Notes: generated from the letters alone by a model not told the origin. Positions 8,171 through 17,401 are shown, numbered from the stretch's first letter. The stretch is 36,205 bases of DNA from Tissierella creatinini (GCA_005046945.1 SUSS01000027.1:1-36205); one strand, 5' to 3'. Program-made: numbers and translations.

Positions 8171-9062
8171 ATTTAAGTTTCTCCCTTTTCAACTTTCCAG
8201 CTAATCTTACTCCAAGATTTTCTGCTTCTACTATAGGCGCACTGCCTTTATCGATTAATAAGCACCTTCCATCTTCATCACCATACAAGACATACATTGT
8301 TATTTCACCATTTATTATTTCAGAATATGCACCTACAGGCATATGACAACCTCCGCCTGTTTCCTTTAAATATGCTCTTTCAGCTTTTGACCTTATAGTA
8401 GTCTCAACATCTTCTATAGTTTTTAAAATACTTCTTATTTTTTCATCATCTTCTCTGATTTGCAAAGCCAATATCCCTTGACAAGGTGATGGGATAAATA
8501 CTTTTGGATCAAAATAGTAGCTTATTCTATCTTCATAATTAGCTCTTTTCAGTCCAGCTGCAGCTAATATTACACCGTCAAGGTTTTCCGTTTCAATTTT
8601 TTTCATTCTTGTCTCTATACTTCCTCTTATATCTTTTACAGAAATATCTTGTTTAAGATTCATGAGTTGAAATTTTCGGCTTATGCTTCCAGTCCCAATT
8701 AATAACCCTTTTAAATCATTTATTGATTTAACTTCTCGTCTAGATACTATTACATCTCTTGGATCCTCTCCTTTTGGCACAGGTCCAAAGATAAGCCCTT
8801 CGGTATGTTCTGAGGGCATGTCCTTCATGGAATGAACAGCCAAGTCAATGGTATGATTCAACAAGGCAAGTTCTATTTCTTTTGTAAATATCCCCTTATC
8901 ATTCATTTTATGCAAGGGAACGTCATGGACAATATCACCCTTTGTTTTTATAACTATTATTTCAAATTCTATGTAAGGATTTTTTTCCTGAAGTTCTTTT
9001 ATAACTAATTTTGTCTGAGTTAAGGCTAGATTGCTTCCCCTTGTCCCTACTTTAATTTTCAT
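8163..9062 (-). CDS. hemC: Hydroxymethylbilane synthase (porphobilinogen deaminase)
   Basis: A 299-residue enzyme polymerising four porphobilinogens to hydroxymethylbilane. Visible: N-terminal GTRGSNLALTQT, the catalytic aspartate in HSMKDMP (Asp81), arginine-rich DIRGSIETR, and the cysteine that binds the dipyrromethane cofactor in GGGCHMPVGAY (Cys239). Length is typical. It overlaps the upstream dehydrogenase gene by 11 bases and the downstream cobA/hemD by 8, an arrangement indicating a tightly coupled operon. Confidence 0.97.
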   Translation of the reverse strand: MKIKVGTRGSNLALTQTKLVIKELQEKNPYIEFEIIVIKTKGDIVHDVPLHKMNDKGIFTKEIELALLNHTIDLAVHSMKDMPSEHTEGLIFGPVPKGEDPRDVIVSRREVKSINDLKGLLIGTGSISRKFQLMNLKQDISVKDIRGSIETRMKKIETENLDGVILAAAGLKRANYEDRISYYFDPKVFIPSPCQGILALQIREDDEKIRSILKTIEDVETTIRSKAERAYLKETGGGCHMPVGAYSEIINGEITMYVLYGDEDGRCLLIDKGSAPIVEAENLGVRLAGKLKREKLKYE

Positions 9063-9699
9063 TTATTTCTCCTTTATTTTCGTTCAGTATCCTCAATGTT
9101 TTTTCTAAATCTTTGTTTGTATATAAGGCTATGCTTTCCATCATGGAAGATAAATCATTTTTATTTGAGCTTATATATTTTTGACTTTTTAATTCTTCCC
9201 TAATTTTGCATATTAGGTCTATTTTTTCGATAAACTCATCGGTTAGTATTTTTTCTGTTTCTTTTAATAATAATTTTGCAGCTGTGGGGCTTCTACCTTC
9301 AGTGTTAAAAGCAATAGTAATATTTTCCTTTTCTAAGACTGCTGAGCTTATAAAATCCGAGCCCTCTATGTTATCAGACATCATAGCAAGTACTTTTTTA
9401 TATTTAAAATATTTATAAAGCTCACTATTTAAGGCTTTGTCATCTGTACAGATAAAAACCATGCTATATTCATCTGAAAATTCTAATTTATCCTTATAAA
9501 TTGTCCTTAGCTTTAGTATTAATCTTTCATGATTAGATTTTTGAAGATTTATTATATCCTCGCAAATTTCCTTTGATTCTACGGTAGTAATTGCGTATGT
9601 ATTAACAAGTTTCTTTAATTTCAAATATGCAGCTCTCCCACCACCTACAACTAATATATTTTTGTCTTTGGTATCAAAAGCTATAGGATAATATCTCAT
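9052..9699 (-). CDS. Precorrin-2 dehydrogenase / sirohydrochlorin ferrochelatase-like protein
   Basis: A 215-residue member of the CysG N-terminal/Met8p/SirC family, which oxidises precorrin-2 to sirohydrochlorin with NAD and in some members also inserts iron. The N-terminal YYPIAFDTKDKNILVVGGGR is the family's NAD-binding start (GGGRAA), and FNTEGRSPTAAKLL is the family's substrate-site region. It lies directly behind hemA (stop and start abut) and overlaps hemC. Whether it chelates iron or only dehydrogenates cannot be read from the sequence; with a cobalamin riboswitch in charge, its product could feed either siroheme or the anaerobic cobalamin branch. Confidence 0.88.
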   Translation of the reverse strand: MRYYPIAFDTKDKNILVVGGGRAAYLKLKKLVNTYAITTVESKEICEDIINLQKSNHERLILKLRTIYKDKLEFSDEYSMVFICTDDKALNSELYKYFKYKKVLAMMSDNIEGSDFISSAVLEKENITIAFNTEGRSPTAAKLLLKETEKILTDEFIEKIDLICKIREELKSQKYISSNKNDLSSMMESIALYTNKDLEKTLRILNENKGEINEN

Positions 9700-10938
9700 T
9701 TAAAATCCAAAAAGCTCTTTGAGCACATCTGAATACTCAGCTAACTTTTCTTCCTCTCTTGTACATTTCAAGTTCAAAATAGGTTCTCTTAAAAGCCTCT
9801 TCATGGAAGATTCAATCATTTTATCAATTATTTTTTTCTCCCTATTATTTAAATTAGTTTTTCTGTAAATATAAGAAAGCGTATCTTCCTTTATATATTG
9901 ACTTTTCTTATTGATTGACTCAAGCACAGGATCAATCTTCATATTTAACTTCCAGCTGTTAAATTCACTTATACTTTCATTTATAACATCCATATTATCA
10001 ATTAAAAGTTCTTTTCTTAGTTTTTGATTTTCTTCTGACTCAACTTTTAAAGAATCTATACTATAAAGAAAAACATTTTTATTGTTTTTAACATTTTCAT
10101 CCACATCTCTCGGTAAAGCCAAGTCAAGTATATACAATGGTTTTACCCTATTTATATCAATATCCTTTTCATTTATTATCCTATGAGGTGATGATGTAGT
10201 GCAAATTAATATGTCTACCTCGTTTATAATATCTTTTAGTTCCTCATACTTTACTATTTCAACATCCTTTATTTGCTCTGATATTTCCATAGATTTTAAT
10301 ATATTTCTATTAGATATATATACTTTATTTATTTCATATTCTCTTAAATGTGTAAGCGCTAACATTCCCATTTTACCAAGCCCTACACAAAGCACTTTCT
10401 TATCTGAAAAATCATCAATGTTTTCCTTTAATTTCTTTACTCCTAAGTAGCTTATTGATAAAGGCTTTTCAGATAATTTTGTCTTAGATTTAATTTTCTT
10501 TGAAAGAGTTATTGCCTTTCTGAAAAGTTTATTTAAAACTTTACTGCTTCCTTTAAGTTCAATTGCAGTTTCAATTGCATCTTTTACTTGTCCAAGTATT
10601 TGATCTTCTCCAATTACTAATGAGTCCAATCCACAACAAACTTCAAATATGTGCAGCACAGCATCATTTCTGTTTTTACTAAAAATATATTTCTCAATAG
10701 TTGTATCATCGAAAAAAGAAATGTAAAAATCTTTAGTCATAGTAATAGCATTATCAATATCCGAAGATACAATAAATATTTCGCTGCGGTTACAGGTAGA
10801 TAATATTACAACTTCATCTATTCCCATTTCTTTTAAAGATGATATCGCCTCACTCTTCTTTGATTGACTAAAATGAACCTTCTCTCTTACTTCAATAGGT
10901 GCTATATTATGATTTATTCCAATTACTGCAACTTCCAT
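9700..10938 (-). CDS. hemA: Glutamyl-tRNA reductase
   Basis: Reduces glutamyl-tRNA to glutamate-1-semialdehyde, the committed step of the C5 pathway. Starting at ATG 10938 (AAGAGG seven bases upstream) gives 412 residues beginning MEVAVIGINHNIAP, normal for the family. The frame is open further upstream to 11031, but that extension would start inside the riboswitch terminator and is not coding. The catalytic cysteine is Cys49 (LSTCNRSEIF); the tRNA/active-site segment GLDSLVIGEDQILGQVKDA and the NADPH fold are present. First gene of the operon, directly controlled by a cobalamin riboswitch. Confidence 0.97.
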   Translation of the reverse strand: MEVAVIGINHNIAPIEVREKVHFSQSKKSEAISSLKEMGIDEVVILSTCNRSEIFIVSSDIDNAITMTKDFYISFFDDTTIEKYIFSKNRNDAVLHIFEVCCGLDSLVIGEDQILGQVKDAIETAIELKGSSKVLNKLFRKAITLSKKIKSKTKLSEKPLSISYLGVKKLKENIDDFSDKKVLCVGLGKMGMLALTHLREYEINKVYISNRNILKSMEISEQIKDVEIVKYEELKDIINEVDILICTTSSPHRIINEKDIDINRVKPLYILDLALPRDVDENVKNNKNVFLYSIDSLKVESEENQKLRKELLIDNMDVINESISEFNSWKLNMKIDPVLESINKKSQYIKEDTLSYIYRKTNLNNREKKIIDKMIESSMKRLLREPILNLKCTREEEKLAEYSDVLKELFGF

Positions 10939-10987
10939 TTTATTACCTCTTCTTTTAGTAACCTTCCAGGTTATATTTTTGTAATAC

Positions 10988-11017
10988 AAAAAAGCCTTCC
11001 AATTTCTCGGAAGACTT
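10988..11017 (-). terminator. Riboswitch-controlled terminator before hemA
   Basis: On the minus strand AAGTCTTCC pairs with GGAAGGCTT (one G-U) around an 8-base loop and is followed by six T residues. Placed between the cobalamin aptamer and hemA, it is the expected OFF hairpin. Confidence 0.85.
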
Positions 11018-11087
11018 AATAACATAGACATAGCTAACTATCCCTAATTATTTTGGAAAATCCTCCCGAGAATCCATAAATGCTTAA

Positions 11088-11235
11088 TTTGGCAGGTCTC
11101 CTGACTATCGGTTCATCTAATACTCACCTTCCCATGTTTTCACACAGTGGTATTAAGTACTCTCACCTTTCACAGTAGCGGGGGCTGTAACAGATTTAAC
11201 TGCTTTCCCTATTAAAACAATTGTTACCAAATTAG
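11088..11235 (-). promoter_or_regulatory. Cobalamin riboswitch upstream of hemA
   Basis: Minus-strand landmarks in order: GGTAACAATTG, TTAATAGGGAA, ACAGCCCCCGCTACTGTGA, ACCACTGTG (B12 box region), GGGAAGGTGAG, and the 3' GTCAGGAGACCTGCC. The last is identical to the 3' element of the ECF riboswitch at 4.1 kb. A terminator follows about 70 bases later. It places the full uroporphyrinogen pathway under corrinoid control. Confidence 0.95.
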
Positions 11236-11254
11236 TTTATATTCATTTTTCCCT

Positions 11255-11283
11255 ATTATATATTAGGCCCTTTATATTGTCAA
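11255..11283 (-). promoter_or_regulatory. Consensus promoter of the hem operon
   Basis: Minus-strand -35 TTGACA (11278-11283) and -10 TATAAT (11255-11260), both perfect, with a 17-base spacer. The strongest promoter match in the window; control must therefore lie mainly in the riboswitch. Confidence 0.85.
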
Positions 11284-11323
11284 CAAATGATTTTTCCTAT
11301 ATTATTTTTGTGTGAACATTAAC

Positions 11324-11992
11324 CTATAAATATATTTTTAATTCACTAATGCTTTTTATAATCAAATCTGCTTCATCTAGTTCTCCTTTAAGAGAAAATC
11401 CATAACTACATCCAATTGTGCATATCCCATTTTTCTTTCCTGCCTCAATATCCTGAAATCTATCACCGATTATAGCCATTTCTTCACAATATTTACCTTT
11501 TATATCTCTCAGGATTTCATACTTTGGTATGAAATTATATTCCTCTGAGCAGGCTAGCTCCTCAAAATAATCTCCAAGACCAAAAAGTCTACTATGGCTG
11601 TCTTTATAAGAAAGCTTGCAGTTACTTATAAAGACCAGTCTGTATCCCTTACTTTTAAGGTATTTAAGGGTGTCTAAAGCCCCTTCATAAAGCTCAGGCT
11701 TTCCTTTATCAATCAACGAATCCATTTCTTCTCCAATTATTTCACTGCACTTACTTCTTATATTTTCCTCTAAATCAGGCATAAATTTTTTCCACATTTC
11801 CTGAGGATTAAAGCCAAGCCAATAGCTTATTTCCTCGTCTGACCAATCTCTCTGATGGACAAGTCTTTGTTCAACAAGATAAGAATAAGCCTTTCTAAAA
11901 GCAGGTCCGTAAATCTTAATGCTATTATGAATAGTTCCATCATAATCAAAGAAAATGGTTTTTATATTGCTAAATGATATCATATTTGACAT
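11324..11992 (-). CDS. HAD-superfamily phosphatase, last gene of the rib operon
   Basis: A 222-residue haloacid-dehalogenase hydrolase with an alpha-helical cap inserted after motif I. Motif I is FFDYDGTIHNS (nucleophile Asp16, acid Asp18), motif II VFISN, motif III lysine in FIPKYEIL, motif IV IIGDRFQDIEAG. It resembles phosphoglycolate-phosphatase-like proteins. Its start is only 8 bases after the ribH stop with no strong ribosome site, implying translation coupled to ribH. From position it is a good candidate for the phosphatase that dephosphorylates 5-amino-6-ribitylamino-pyrimidinedione phosphate between RibD and RibH, a step done by HAD enzymes elsewhere. The substrate is inference; general HAD enzymes are promiscuous. 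Confidence 0.85.
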   Translation of the reverse strand: MSNMISFSNIKTIFFDYDGTIHNSIKIYGPAFRKAYSYLVEQRLVHQRDWSDEEISYWLGFNPQEMWKKFMPDLEENIRSKCSEIIGEEMDSLIDKGKPELYEGALDTLKYLKSKGYRLVFISNCKLSYKDSHSRLFGLGDYFEELACSEEYNFIPKYEILRDIKGKYCEEMAIIGDRFQDIEAGKKNGICTIGCSYGFSLKGELDEADLIIKSISELKIYL

Positions 11993-12000
11993 GCTCGATA

Positions 12001-12462
12001 TTAAAATTGTTCTAAGAGATTTGCCAACTCAATAGCTGTAACAGCTGCATCATAGCCCTTGTTACCAGCCTTTGTGCCTGCTCTCTCTATTGCCTGCTCA
12101 ATTGTATCAGTTGTTAATACTCCAAATATTACTGGTACTTCAGTTTCTAAAGACACACTTGCTATTCCCTTTGTTACTTCACTAGATACATACTCGAAAT
12201 GAGGTGTGGCTCCTCTTATAACTGCACCAAGACAGATAAGTGCATCGTATTTATTTAATTTGGCCATTTTCTTAGCTGCAAGTGGAATTTCGAAGGCACC
12301 TGGAACCCAAGCTATTTCAATTTCGCTTTCCTCTACTCCATGTCTCTTTAATGCATCCAGAGCTCCCCCTAGAAGCTTATTGCCTATAAATTCATTAAAC
12401 CTTCCTACTATAATGCCAAACTTCAATCCTTGTGCTACTAATTTCCCTTCATACACTTTCAT
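12001..12462 (-). CDS. ribH: 6,7-dimethyl-8-ribityllumazine synthase
   Basis: Condenses ribitylaminouracil with dihydroxybutanone phosphate to the lumazine. Starting at ATG 12462, eight bases after GGAGG, gives 153 residues ([12 protein letters not shown]), the normal size; the longer frame to 12486 overlaps the ribBA end and is not needed. Typical motifs: [42 protein letters not shown] with the active-site His, and [20 protein letters not shown]. Fourth gene of the FMN-riboswitch operon. Confidence 0.97.
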   Translation of the reverse strand: MKVYEGKLVAQGLKFGIIVGRFNEFIGNKLLGGALDALKRHGVEESEIEIAWVPGAFEIPLAAKKMAKLNKYDALICLGAVIRGATPHFEYVSSEVTKGIASVSLETEVPVIFGVLTTDTIEQAIERAGTKAGNKGYDAAVTAIELANLLEQF

Positions 12463-12499
12463 TTTAATTCCTCCATTTTTATGCATATTATTGTATTAT

Positions 12500-13732
12500 T
12501 TATTGGTTTAAATATTCTGTTTCATTGCTTTCACTGAAACTAAGCATATGTCCTAATTTTTCCTTCTTTGTTCTTAAATAGTACTCATTTCTTTCATTGT
12601 GATTTATTTGGATGGGTTCCCTGTCTACAATCTCAATCCCATATCCAGTAAGTCCCGCTATCTTCTTTGGATTATTGGTCATGAGCTTTACCTTCTTGAC
12701 CCCTAAGTCTGTAAGAATTTGTGCTCCAATTCCATAATCTCTTAAATCTGCAGGAAAACCTAAAGCTACGTTTGCTTCAACTGTATCCATCCCCTGATCT
12801 TGAAGCGCATAAGCCTTAATTTTATTTATAAGCCCTATACCTCTACCTTCCTGCCTCATGTAGAGGAGGATTCCCCTGCCTTCTTCTTCTATTTTCTTCA
12901 TGGCTGCTGCAAACTGTTCTCCACAGTCACATCTTAAAGAACCAAAGGCATCCCCCGTAAGACATTCTGAATGAACTCTTATTAGTACTGGCTCTCTGCC
13001 TGTAACATCTCCCTTTACAAGGGCCACATGATGCTCCCCATTTAAGGTATTTACATAACCCACCATTCTGAAATCACCATATTTTGTAGGCATCTTCGCT
13101 TCAGTTACTCTTTTTATATAGGTTTCATTCTTTCTTCTGAAAGCTATAAGGTCAGCTATAGTAATTATCTTCAGACCATGTTCTTTTACAAATTCCATAA
13201 GCTGAGGGACCCTAGCCATCGTTCCGTCTTCGTTCATTATTTCGCATATAACACCAGCAGGATGTAAACCAGCTATCTTAGACAAATCCACTGCAGCTTC
13301 TGTATGCCCTGCTCTCTTTAACACTCCCCCATCTTTAGCTTCCAAGGGAAACATATGCCCAGGTCTTTTGAAATCCGCCTCTGTTGCCTTAGGATCAAGA
13401 ACCTTAAGTATAGTAGTTGCTCTCTCATGTGCTGATATACCTGTTGTTGTTTCGATGGCATCAATTGAAACAGTGAATGCAGTCTGATGGGAGTCAGTGT
13501 TTCTCTCCACCATTGAAAGAATATTTAATTCTGCTAATCTCTCCCTTGTAACCGGCATACATATAAGCCCTCTACCGTACTTAGCCATGAAATTTATAGT
13601 CTCTGGGGTTACCTTCTCTGCAGCCATAAGAAGGTCTCCTTCATTCTCCCTATCTTCATCGTCTACTACAACTACAATCTTTCCTGCCTTTATATCTTCT
13701 ATTGCTTCTTCAATTCTGTTGAACTCATTCAT
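12500..13732 (-). CDS. ribBA: Bifunctional DHBP synthase / GTP cyclohydrolase II
   Basis: A 410-residue fusion. Residues 1-200 are 3,4-dihydroxy-2-butanone 4-phosphate synthase (acidic loop [10 protein letters not shown] at 24-33, HTEAAVDL at 142-149). Residues about 205-400 are GTP cyclohydrolase II, with the zinc cysteines Cys257, Cys268 and Cys270 in [19 protein letters not shown] and the following RQEGRGIGL. The protein supplies both riboflavin precursors, one from ribulose 5-phosphate and one from GTP. Spacing to ribE is 20 bases. Confidence 0.97.
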   Translation of the reverse strand: MNEFNRIEEAIEDIKAGKIVVVVDDEDRENEGDLLMAAEKVTPETINFMAKYGRGLICMPVTRERLAELNILSMVERNTDSHQTAFTVSIDAIETTTGISAHERATTILKVLDPKATEADFKRPGHMFPLEAKDGGVLKRAGHTEAAVDLSKIAGLHPAGVICEIMNEDGTMARVPQLMEFVKEHGLKIITIADLIAFRRKNETYIKRVTEAKMPTKYGDFRMVGYVNTLNGEHHVALVKGDVTGREPVLIRVHSECLTGDAFGSLRCDCGEQFAAAMKKIEEEGRGILLYMRQEGRGIGLINKIKAYALQDQGMDTVEANVALGFPADLRDYGIGAQILTDLGVKKVKLMTNNPKKIAGLTGYGIEIVDREPIQINHNERNEYYLRTKKEKLGHMLSFSESNETEYLNQ

Positions 13733-13752
13733 CTTACATCCTCCATTTGTCT

Positions 13753-14403
13753 TTATGCAAACCCATTATCACTTAAAAAATTAAAATCTATGCCTTTCTT
13801 AACTGGTGCCTGTTCTTTGGCTCCAAGGAACTTTTCTATATATTTTCCTATCATATCGCACTCCAGGTTTACCCCAGCCCCAACCTTCTTACCTAGGAGG
13901 GTTGTCATATCTTTAGTGTGCGGGATAACAGAAACCTTGAATACTTCATTATCTACATAGGCTACAGTAAGGCTTACTCCATCTATAGCAATTGAACCTT
14001 TCTGAACTATATATTTTAGAATTTCAATTGAGGCTGAAATTGTAATCCATACAGCATTATCTTCCTTCTCAAAATCTTCAATGGTTCCAACACCGTCAAT
14101 GTGACCACTTACAATATGGCCCCCCAAGCGGTCCCCTAAACTTAAAGCTCTTTCAAGATTAACCTCATCTCCGGGCGAGAAGTTTCTTAAATTACTTCTC
14201 CTGATTGTTTCTGCCATTACGTCTACACTGAATTTATCCCTATCAAAGGATGTTACGGTAAGGCATACCCCATTGGTAGATATGCTATCACCCAGTTTTA
14301 CTTTTTCCAGAACCTTTTTGGCTTTAATTGTTATTCTAGATGATTTTGCAGATTTAACAACGGATTCAACTCTCCCAATTTCTTCTATAATCCCTGTAAA
14401 CAT
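13753..14403 (-). CDS. ribE: Riboflavin synthase, alpha subunit
   Basis: A 216-residue enzyme of two homologous lumazine-binding barrels, dismutating two lumazines to riboflavin and ribitylaminouracil. It begins with the invariant [10 protein letters not shown]; the two repeats show matching segments [13 protein letters not shown] and [12 protein letters not shown], and [12 protein letters not shown] lies at the domain junction. The start codon overlaps the ribD stop by one base (TAATG), so translation is coupled. The gene is called ribC in some nomenclature. Confidence 0.96.
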   Translation of the reverse strand: MFTGIIEEIGRVESVVKSAKSSRITIKAKKVLEKVKLGDSISTNGVCLTVTSFDRDKFSVDVMAETIRRSNLRNFSPGDEVNLERALSLGDRLGGHIVSGHIDGVGTIEDFEKEDNAVWITISASIEILKYIVQKGSIAIDGVSLTVAYVDNEVFKVSVIPHTKDMTTLLGKKVGAGVNLECDMIGKYIEKFLGAKEQAPVKKGIDFNFLSDNGFA

Positions 14404-15509
14404 TAAGTTCTATTCCTCCTTTTTACATATGCTTCTACCATTATGTCGTCTCCAAAACGATGAATAGCTATATCATCAAGGTTTATTGCATCTTTCATAT
14501 ATGCTTTTCCATCCCCGCCCACTGGAGATTTAGCAGTATTTCCACCAATGATTTTAGGAGCTATAAATACACATACCTTATCAACTATGTCTTCCTCAAT
14601 AGAGGCATAATTTAATTCGCTTCCACCTTCTAATAAGACACTGTCTATCTTTCTTTCACCAAGCTCTTTCATGAGTAAATTCAAATCAACTCTTCCGTTT
14701 TTGGAAGGTGTATAAATAATTTCCGCTCCTTTTTCTTCAAGAATCCTTAACTTTTGCTTATCGGCTTTTTCAGTAACCCCTATAATAGTTTTTGCATCTG
14801 ATTCAAGATTTAATACATTTGCTTCAAGAGGAATTCTTGCACTACTATCTACAATTATTCTTATCGGATCACTAACTCTAACATCCCCAAGTCTGGTTGT
14901 TAAAGAAGGATTATCTGCAAGCACTGTACCTATGCCCACCATAATTCCAGCCGCTCTATGTCTAAGCTCGTGTACATACTTCCTTGAAAGTTCTCCAGTA
15001 ATCCATTTTGACTCATTTGTACGAGTGGCTATCTTGCCGTCCAGAGTCATTGCAGTTTTCAATATAACAAAGGGAAGCTTTGTAGTTATATACTTAAGAA
15101 ATGGTTCGTTTAACTTCTTTCCTTCTTCTTCAAGAACTCCTGCAACTACTTCTATACCAGCCTCTTCTAGGATTTTAATTCCTCTCCCAGCTACTAAAGG
15201 ATTCGGATCCTTTAGTCCTATAATCACCTTCTTTATTCCTTTTTCAACTATTGCTTTTGCACAAGGTGGAGTTTTGCCATAATGGGAGCAGGGCTCTAAA
15301 GTAACGTACATAGTTGCACCTTTAACATCCTCAGTTGCATTTAAAAAGGCATTAACCTCTGCATGATTACTACCGTAATCCTTGTGATAGCCTTCACCAA
15401 TAATTCTATTATCTTTAACTATAACTGCACCTACCAGTGGATTCGGATTTGTATATCCTATTCCTCCCCTTGCCAATTCAAGTGCTCTTTTCATGTACTT
15501 AATATCCAT
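14403..15509 (-). CDS. ribD: Bifunctional diaminohydroxyphosphoribosylaminopyrimidine deaminase / reductase
   Basis: A 368-residue fusion catalysing steps two and three of riboflavin synthesis. The deaminase domain (1 to about 145) carries the zinc site His49-Ala-Glu51 (HAEVNAFLNA) and Cys74/Cys83 in EPCSHYGKTPPC. The reductase domain follows, with KTAMTLDGKIAT, SKWITG and LLEGGSELN. It is the first gene after the FMN riboswitch and terminator; GGAG lies seven bases before its ATG. Confidence 0.97.
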   Translation of the reverse strand: MDIKYMKRALELARGGIGYTNPNPLVGAVIVKDNRIIGEGYHKDYGSNHAEVNAFLNATEDVKGATMYVTLEPCSHYGKTPPCAKAIVEKGIKKVIIGLKDPNPLVAGRGIKILEEAGIEVVAGVLEEEGKKLNEPFLKYITTKLPFVILKTAMTLDGKIATRTNESKWITGELSRKYVHELRHRAAGIMVGIGTVLADNPSLTTRLGDVRVSDPIRIIVDSSARIPLEANVLNLESDAKTIIGVTEKADKQKLRILEEKGAEIIYTPSKNGRVDLNLLMKELGERKIDSVLLEGGSELNYASIEEDIVDKVCVFIAPKIIGGNTAKSPVGGDGKAYMKDAINLDDIAIHRFGDDIMVEAYVKRRNRT

Positions 15510-15540
15510 GCCACAACTCCAATCTTCTCATATATAAAAC

Positions 15541-15568
15541 AAAAAACCCTGAGAACTAATTCTCAGGG
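15541..15568 (-). terminator. Riboswitch-controlled terminator before ribD
   Basis: Minus-strand CCCTGAGAA and TTCTCAGGG form a perfect 9-bp stem with a 4-base loop followed by six T residues, between the FMN aptamer and ribD. Confidence 0.9.
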
Positions 15569-15647
15569 CATTAAATTACAGAAATTTTCTTGATCATAAA
15601 TAATATGGTTAAATAACCATAGACTTATAAATCAAGACTGCATCTAT

Positions 15648-15758
15648 ACATCTTCTTCCATCCAGACTTTACTGTCGGCTTCGGAGTTTCACCGAATCAA
15701 CCTTACGGCTCGCGGGCTATACCGCCGGTAGGGAATTGCACCCTGCCCTGAAGATTTA
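15648..15758 (-). promoter_or_regulatory. FMN riboswitch (RFN element)
   Basis: Minus strand shows the RFN landmarks in order: ATCTTCAGGGCAGGGTG, AATTCCCTACCGGCGGT, AGCCCGCGAGCC, GATTCGGTGAAACTCCGA, AGCCGACAGT and GTCTGGATGGAAGAAG. Binding of FMN should favour the terminator at 15541-15568 and shut off the riboflavin operon. Confidence 0.97.
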
Positions 15759-15776
15759 TTTAATTTTTATATACTA

Positions 15777-15805
15777 ACTTTATCACAATGAAGTAAATAT
15801 GTCAA
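15777..15805 (-). promoter_or_regulatory. Promoter of the riboflavin operon
   Basis: Minus-strand -35 TTGACA (15800-15805) and -10 TAAAGT (15777-15782) separated by 17 bases, about 20 bases before the FMN aptamer. Confidence 0.75.
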
Positions 15806-15868
15806 CCAGATATAGATAGGTAGAATATTTCCAATCAGTCTTCGCTAAAGGTCTTTTTCTTGAACACT

Positions 15869-16249
15869 TTATTTTTCTGCTAAGCCTATTTTTTTCTTAT
15901 TAATATTATTGTTCTTCTTTCCTTCTTCAGATCCGTGAGTATATCCTATAACATCAAAGTCTTTAGCTAATTCATCCACAAACTCTTGGTAATAGTCACA
16001 TTTGCTTCTAATACATGAGGACATATGAATGACATCCACATTTGCCTTTTTAAATTTTTCGATTTTAATTAAAAGACTTTCCAAAGGAGCCTCATCACAA
16101 CCATTGCAGCTGTTAAATGATACTAGCTTATAATCTGATTCATCATATATTTTAAAAGAGTCTGCATTCTCATTGAATGCTTTCATGCAGCCATTTGCTG
16201 TGCATTTTTTTGAAACATTCCCACAAACATAAATACCTATTCTTTTCAA
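15869..16249 (-). CDS. CGGC-domain protein, putative metal-binding
   Basis: A 126-residue soluble protein with cysteines in CGNVSKKC-x4-C near the N-terminus, a central CNGC (the motif giving the CGGC domain its name, here with Asn), and C-x3-KC near residue 85. The family is uncharacterised and thought to bind metal. The start is a TTG at 16249: AGGAGG lies eight bases before it and the nearby ATG is out of frame. The C-terminal 20 residues are lysine- and asparagine-rich and look unstructured. It is 58 bases downstream of the NAD synthetase gene on the same strand, so probably cotranscribed. Confidence 0.75.
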   Translation of the reverse strand: MKRIGIYVCGNVSKKCTANGCMKAFNENADSFKIYDESDYKLVSFNSCNGCDEAPLESLLIKIEKFKKANVDVIHMSSCIRSKCDYYQEFVDELAKDFDVIGYTHGSEEGKKNNNINKKKIGLAEK

Positions 16250-16307
16250 ATCATATACCTCCTAGTAAAATATTTAGTTCACCCGCACTTAATATCCTCT
16301 AAGCTTT

Positions 16308-17270
16308 TTACATATTGATAGGCATTTGGGCCAGCACAGGCCCTAATGCCTTGCTACGAGAATTTTCACTGAGCTGAACAATTTCGAATATCAGAATTAC
16401 AGTCTGTTCGTCAAGACCAAGCTGCCTGGCAATTTCATCAGTACTCATTTCCATCTGCATTCCAAATAGAATCAATTCAACTTTGAGATAGTCTATCCCT
16501 AAATAGCCTTGATATTTATCCGTAATACCTGGTAAAATATCCGGATTTGGAGAACGGTGTAAAATCTCATCAGGTATTCCAATATATTCTGCTAATTGTA
16601 GCAACTGACTTCTGTATATATTTTTCAATGGCATAATATCAGCCCCATCATCAATCCCATATTTCACGAAAAGTCCTACCATTTGCTCAGTTTTATGGGA
16701 TGATCCTGCCACCATTAAGTTGCACTCGTCAGCTACTTTGTATGTGGCAAGAAGCCTAGCCCGTTGCTTAGAATTAACTTGTGCCAGCAGTTTCCGGTAT
16801 GTCGGATTAATTTGACCTTTCAACGAATCAATATACATAGCTTTTGATGACTGACTACTTTTTTTCAATAACCAATTGACAAAGTCCTTCCAAGATTCTC
16901 GCCCTGATATGGCTGACAGGAATAAATTCGATGTTCCCAACCCTCTCAGTATTGAACTGATATTCTTTTTCATCGTTTTGATATCAAGATGGTTCGCAAT
17001 CAACCGGCCGTAATATTTAGCTTCAGGATTTCCTAACCTTTCTGGAAGCATTAAACCGATTACTTTTTCCTTGCCTATTGCACGGGTGCAAAGGGTCACT
17101 ACTACGCTGGAATCAAGGCCGCCGGATATGGGTACAACTATTCCATCTCGGTATGATAGGCTGAACCTATCCCTTATAAAAGTCTCAATTTGTTTGCACA
17201 TTTCCTGCGCATCGATATGGAAAGCTTCCGGAGTCAAGTGTATTTGTTTGCTCATATTTACATCCCTCAT
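16308..17270 (-). CDS. nadE: NAD(+) synthetase-type ATP pyrophosphatase
   Basis: A 320-residue protein with the PP-loop SGGLDSS (49-55), the SSHKTEQMVG segment and GADIMPLKNIYRSQL typical of NadE, which amidates nicotinate adenine dinucleotide. No glutaminase domain is present, so ammonia would be the donor. It is longer than standalone bacterial NadE (about 245-275), mainly by an insertion near residues 100-150 (GRESWKDFVNWLLKK region). The usual C-terminal HKR-type ending reads SENSRSKA, so a relative with a different acceptor is possible. Start ATG 17270 follows AAAGGAGG at eight bases. A strong terminator separates it from the upstream small gene. Confidence 0.8.
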   Translation of the reverse strand: MRDVNMSKQIHLTPEAFHIDAQEMCKQIETFIRDRFSLSYRDGIVVPISGGLDSSVVVTLCTRAIGKEKVIGLMLPERLGNPEAKYYGRLIANHLDIKTMKKNISSILRGLGTSNLFLSAISGRESWKDFVNWLLKKSSQSSKAMYIDSLKGQINPTYRKLLAQVNSKQRARLLATYKVADECNLMVAGSSHKTEQMVGLFVKYGIDDGADIMPLKNIYRSQLLQLAEYIGIPDEILHRSPNPDILPGITDKYQGYLGIDYLKVELILFGMQMEMSTDEIARQLGLDEQTVILIFEIVQLSENSRSKALGPVLAQMPINM

Positions 17271-17343
17271 ATACGAAACCTCCTTTGTTGAAATTCCTTA
17301 TTACCTTTTCTTTACATCCAAACTGACCAATGGTCAAACATAA

Positions 17344-17379
17344 AAACCCTGCACAACATTTTTGCTGCATGCAGGGTTT
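17344..17379 (-). terminator. Terminator between the small Cys-containing gene and nadE
   Basis: AAACCCTGCA and TGCAGGGTTT form a perfect 10-bp stem (17344-17353 with 17370-17379), extended inward by weaker G-U-rich pairs. T-rich runs follow on both strands, so it could act in either direction. Confidence 0.8.
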
Positions 17380-17401
17380 ATTTTTCATTCAATCATATTT
17401 T

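Noticed and set aside
10939-11031. A 31-codon N-terminal extension of hemA
   Set aside because: It would start inside the riboswitch terminator and lacks a ribosome site; homologues begin at MEVAVIGINHN.
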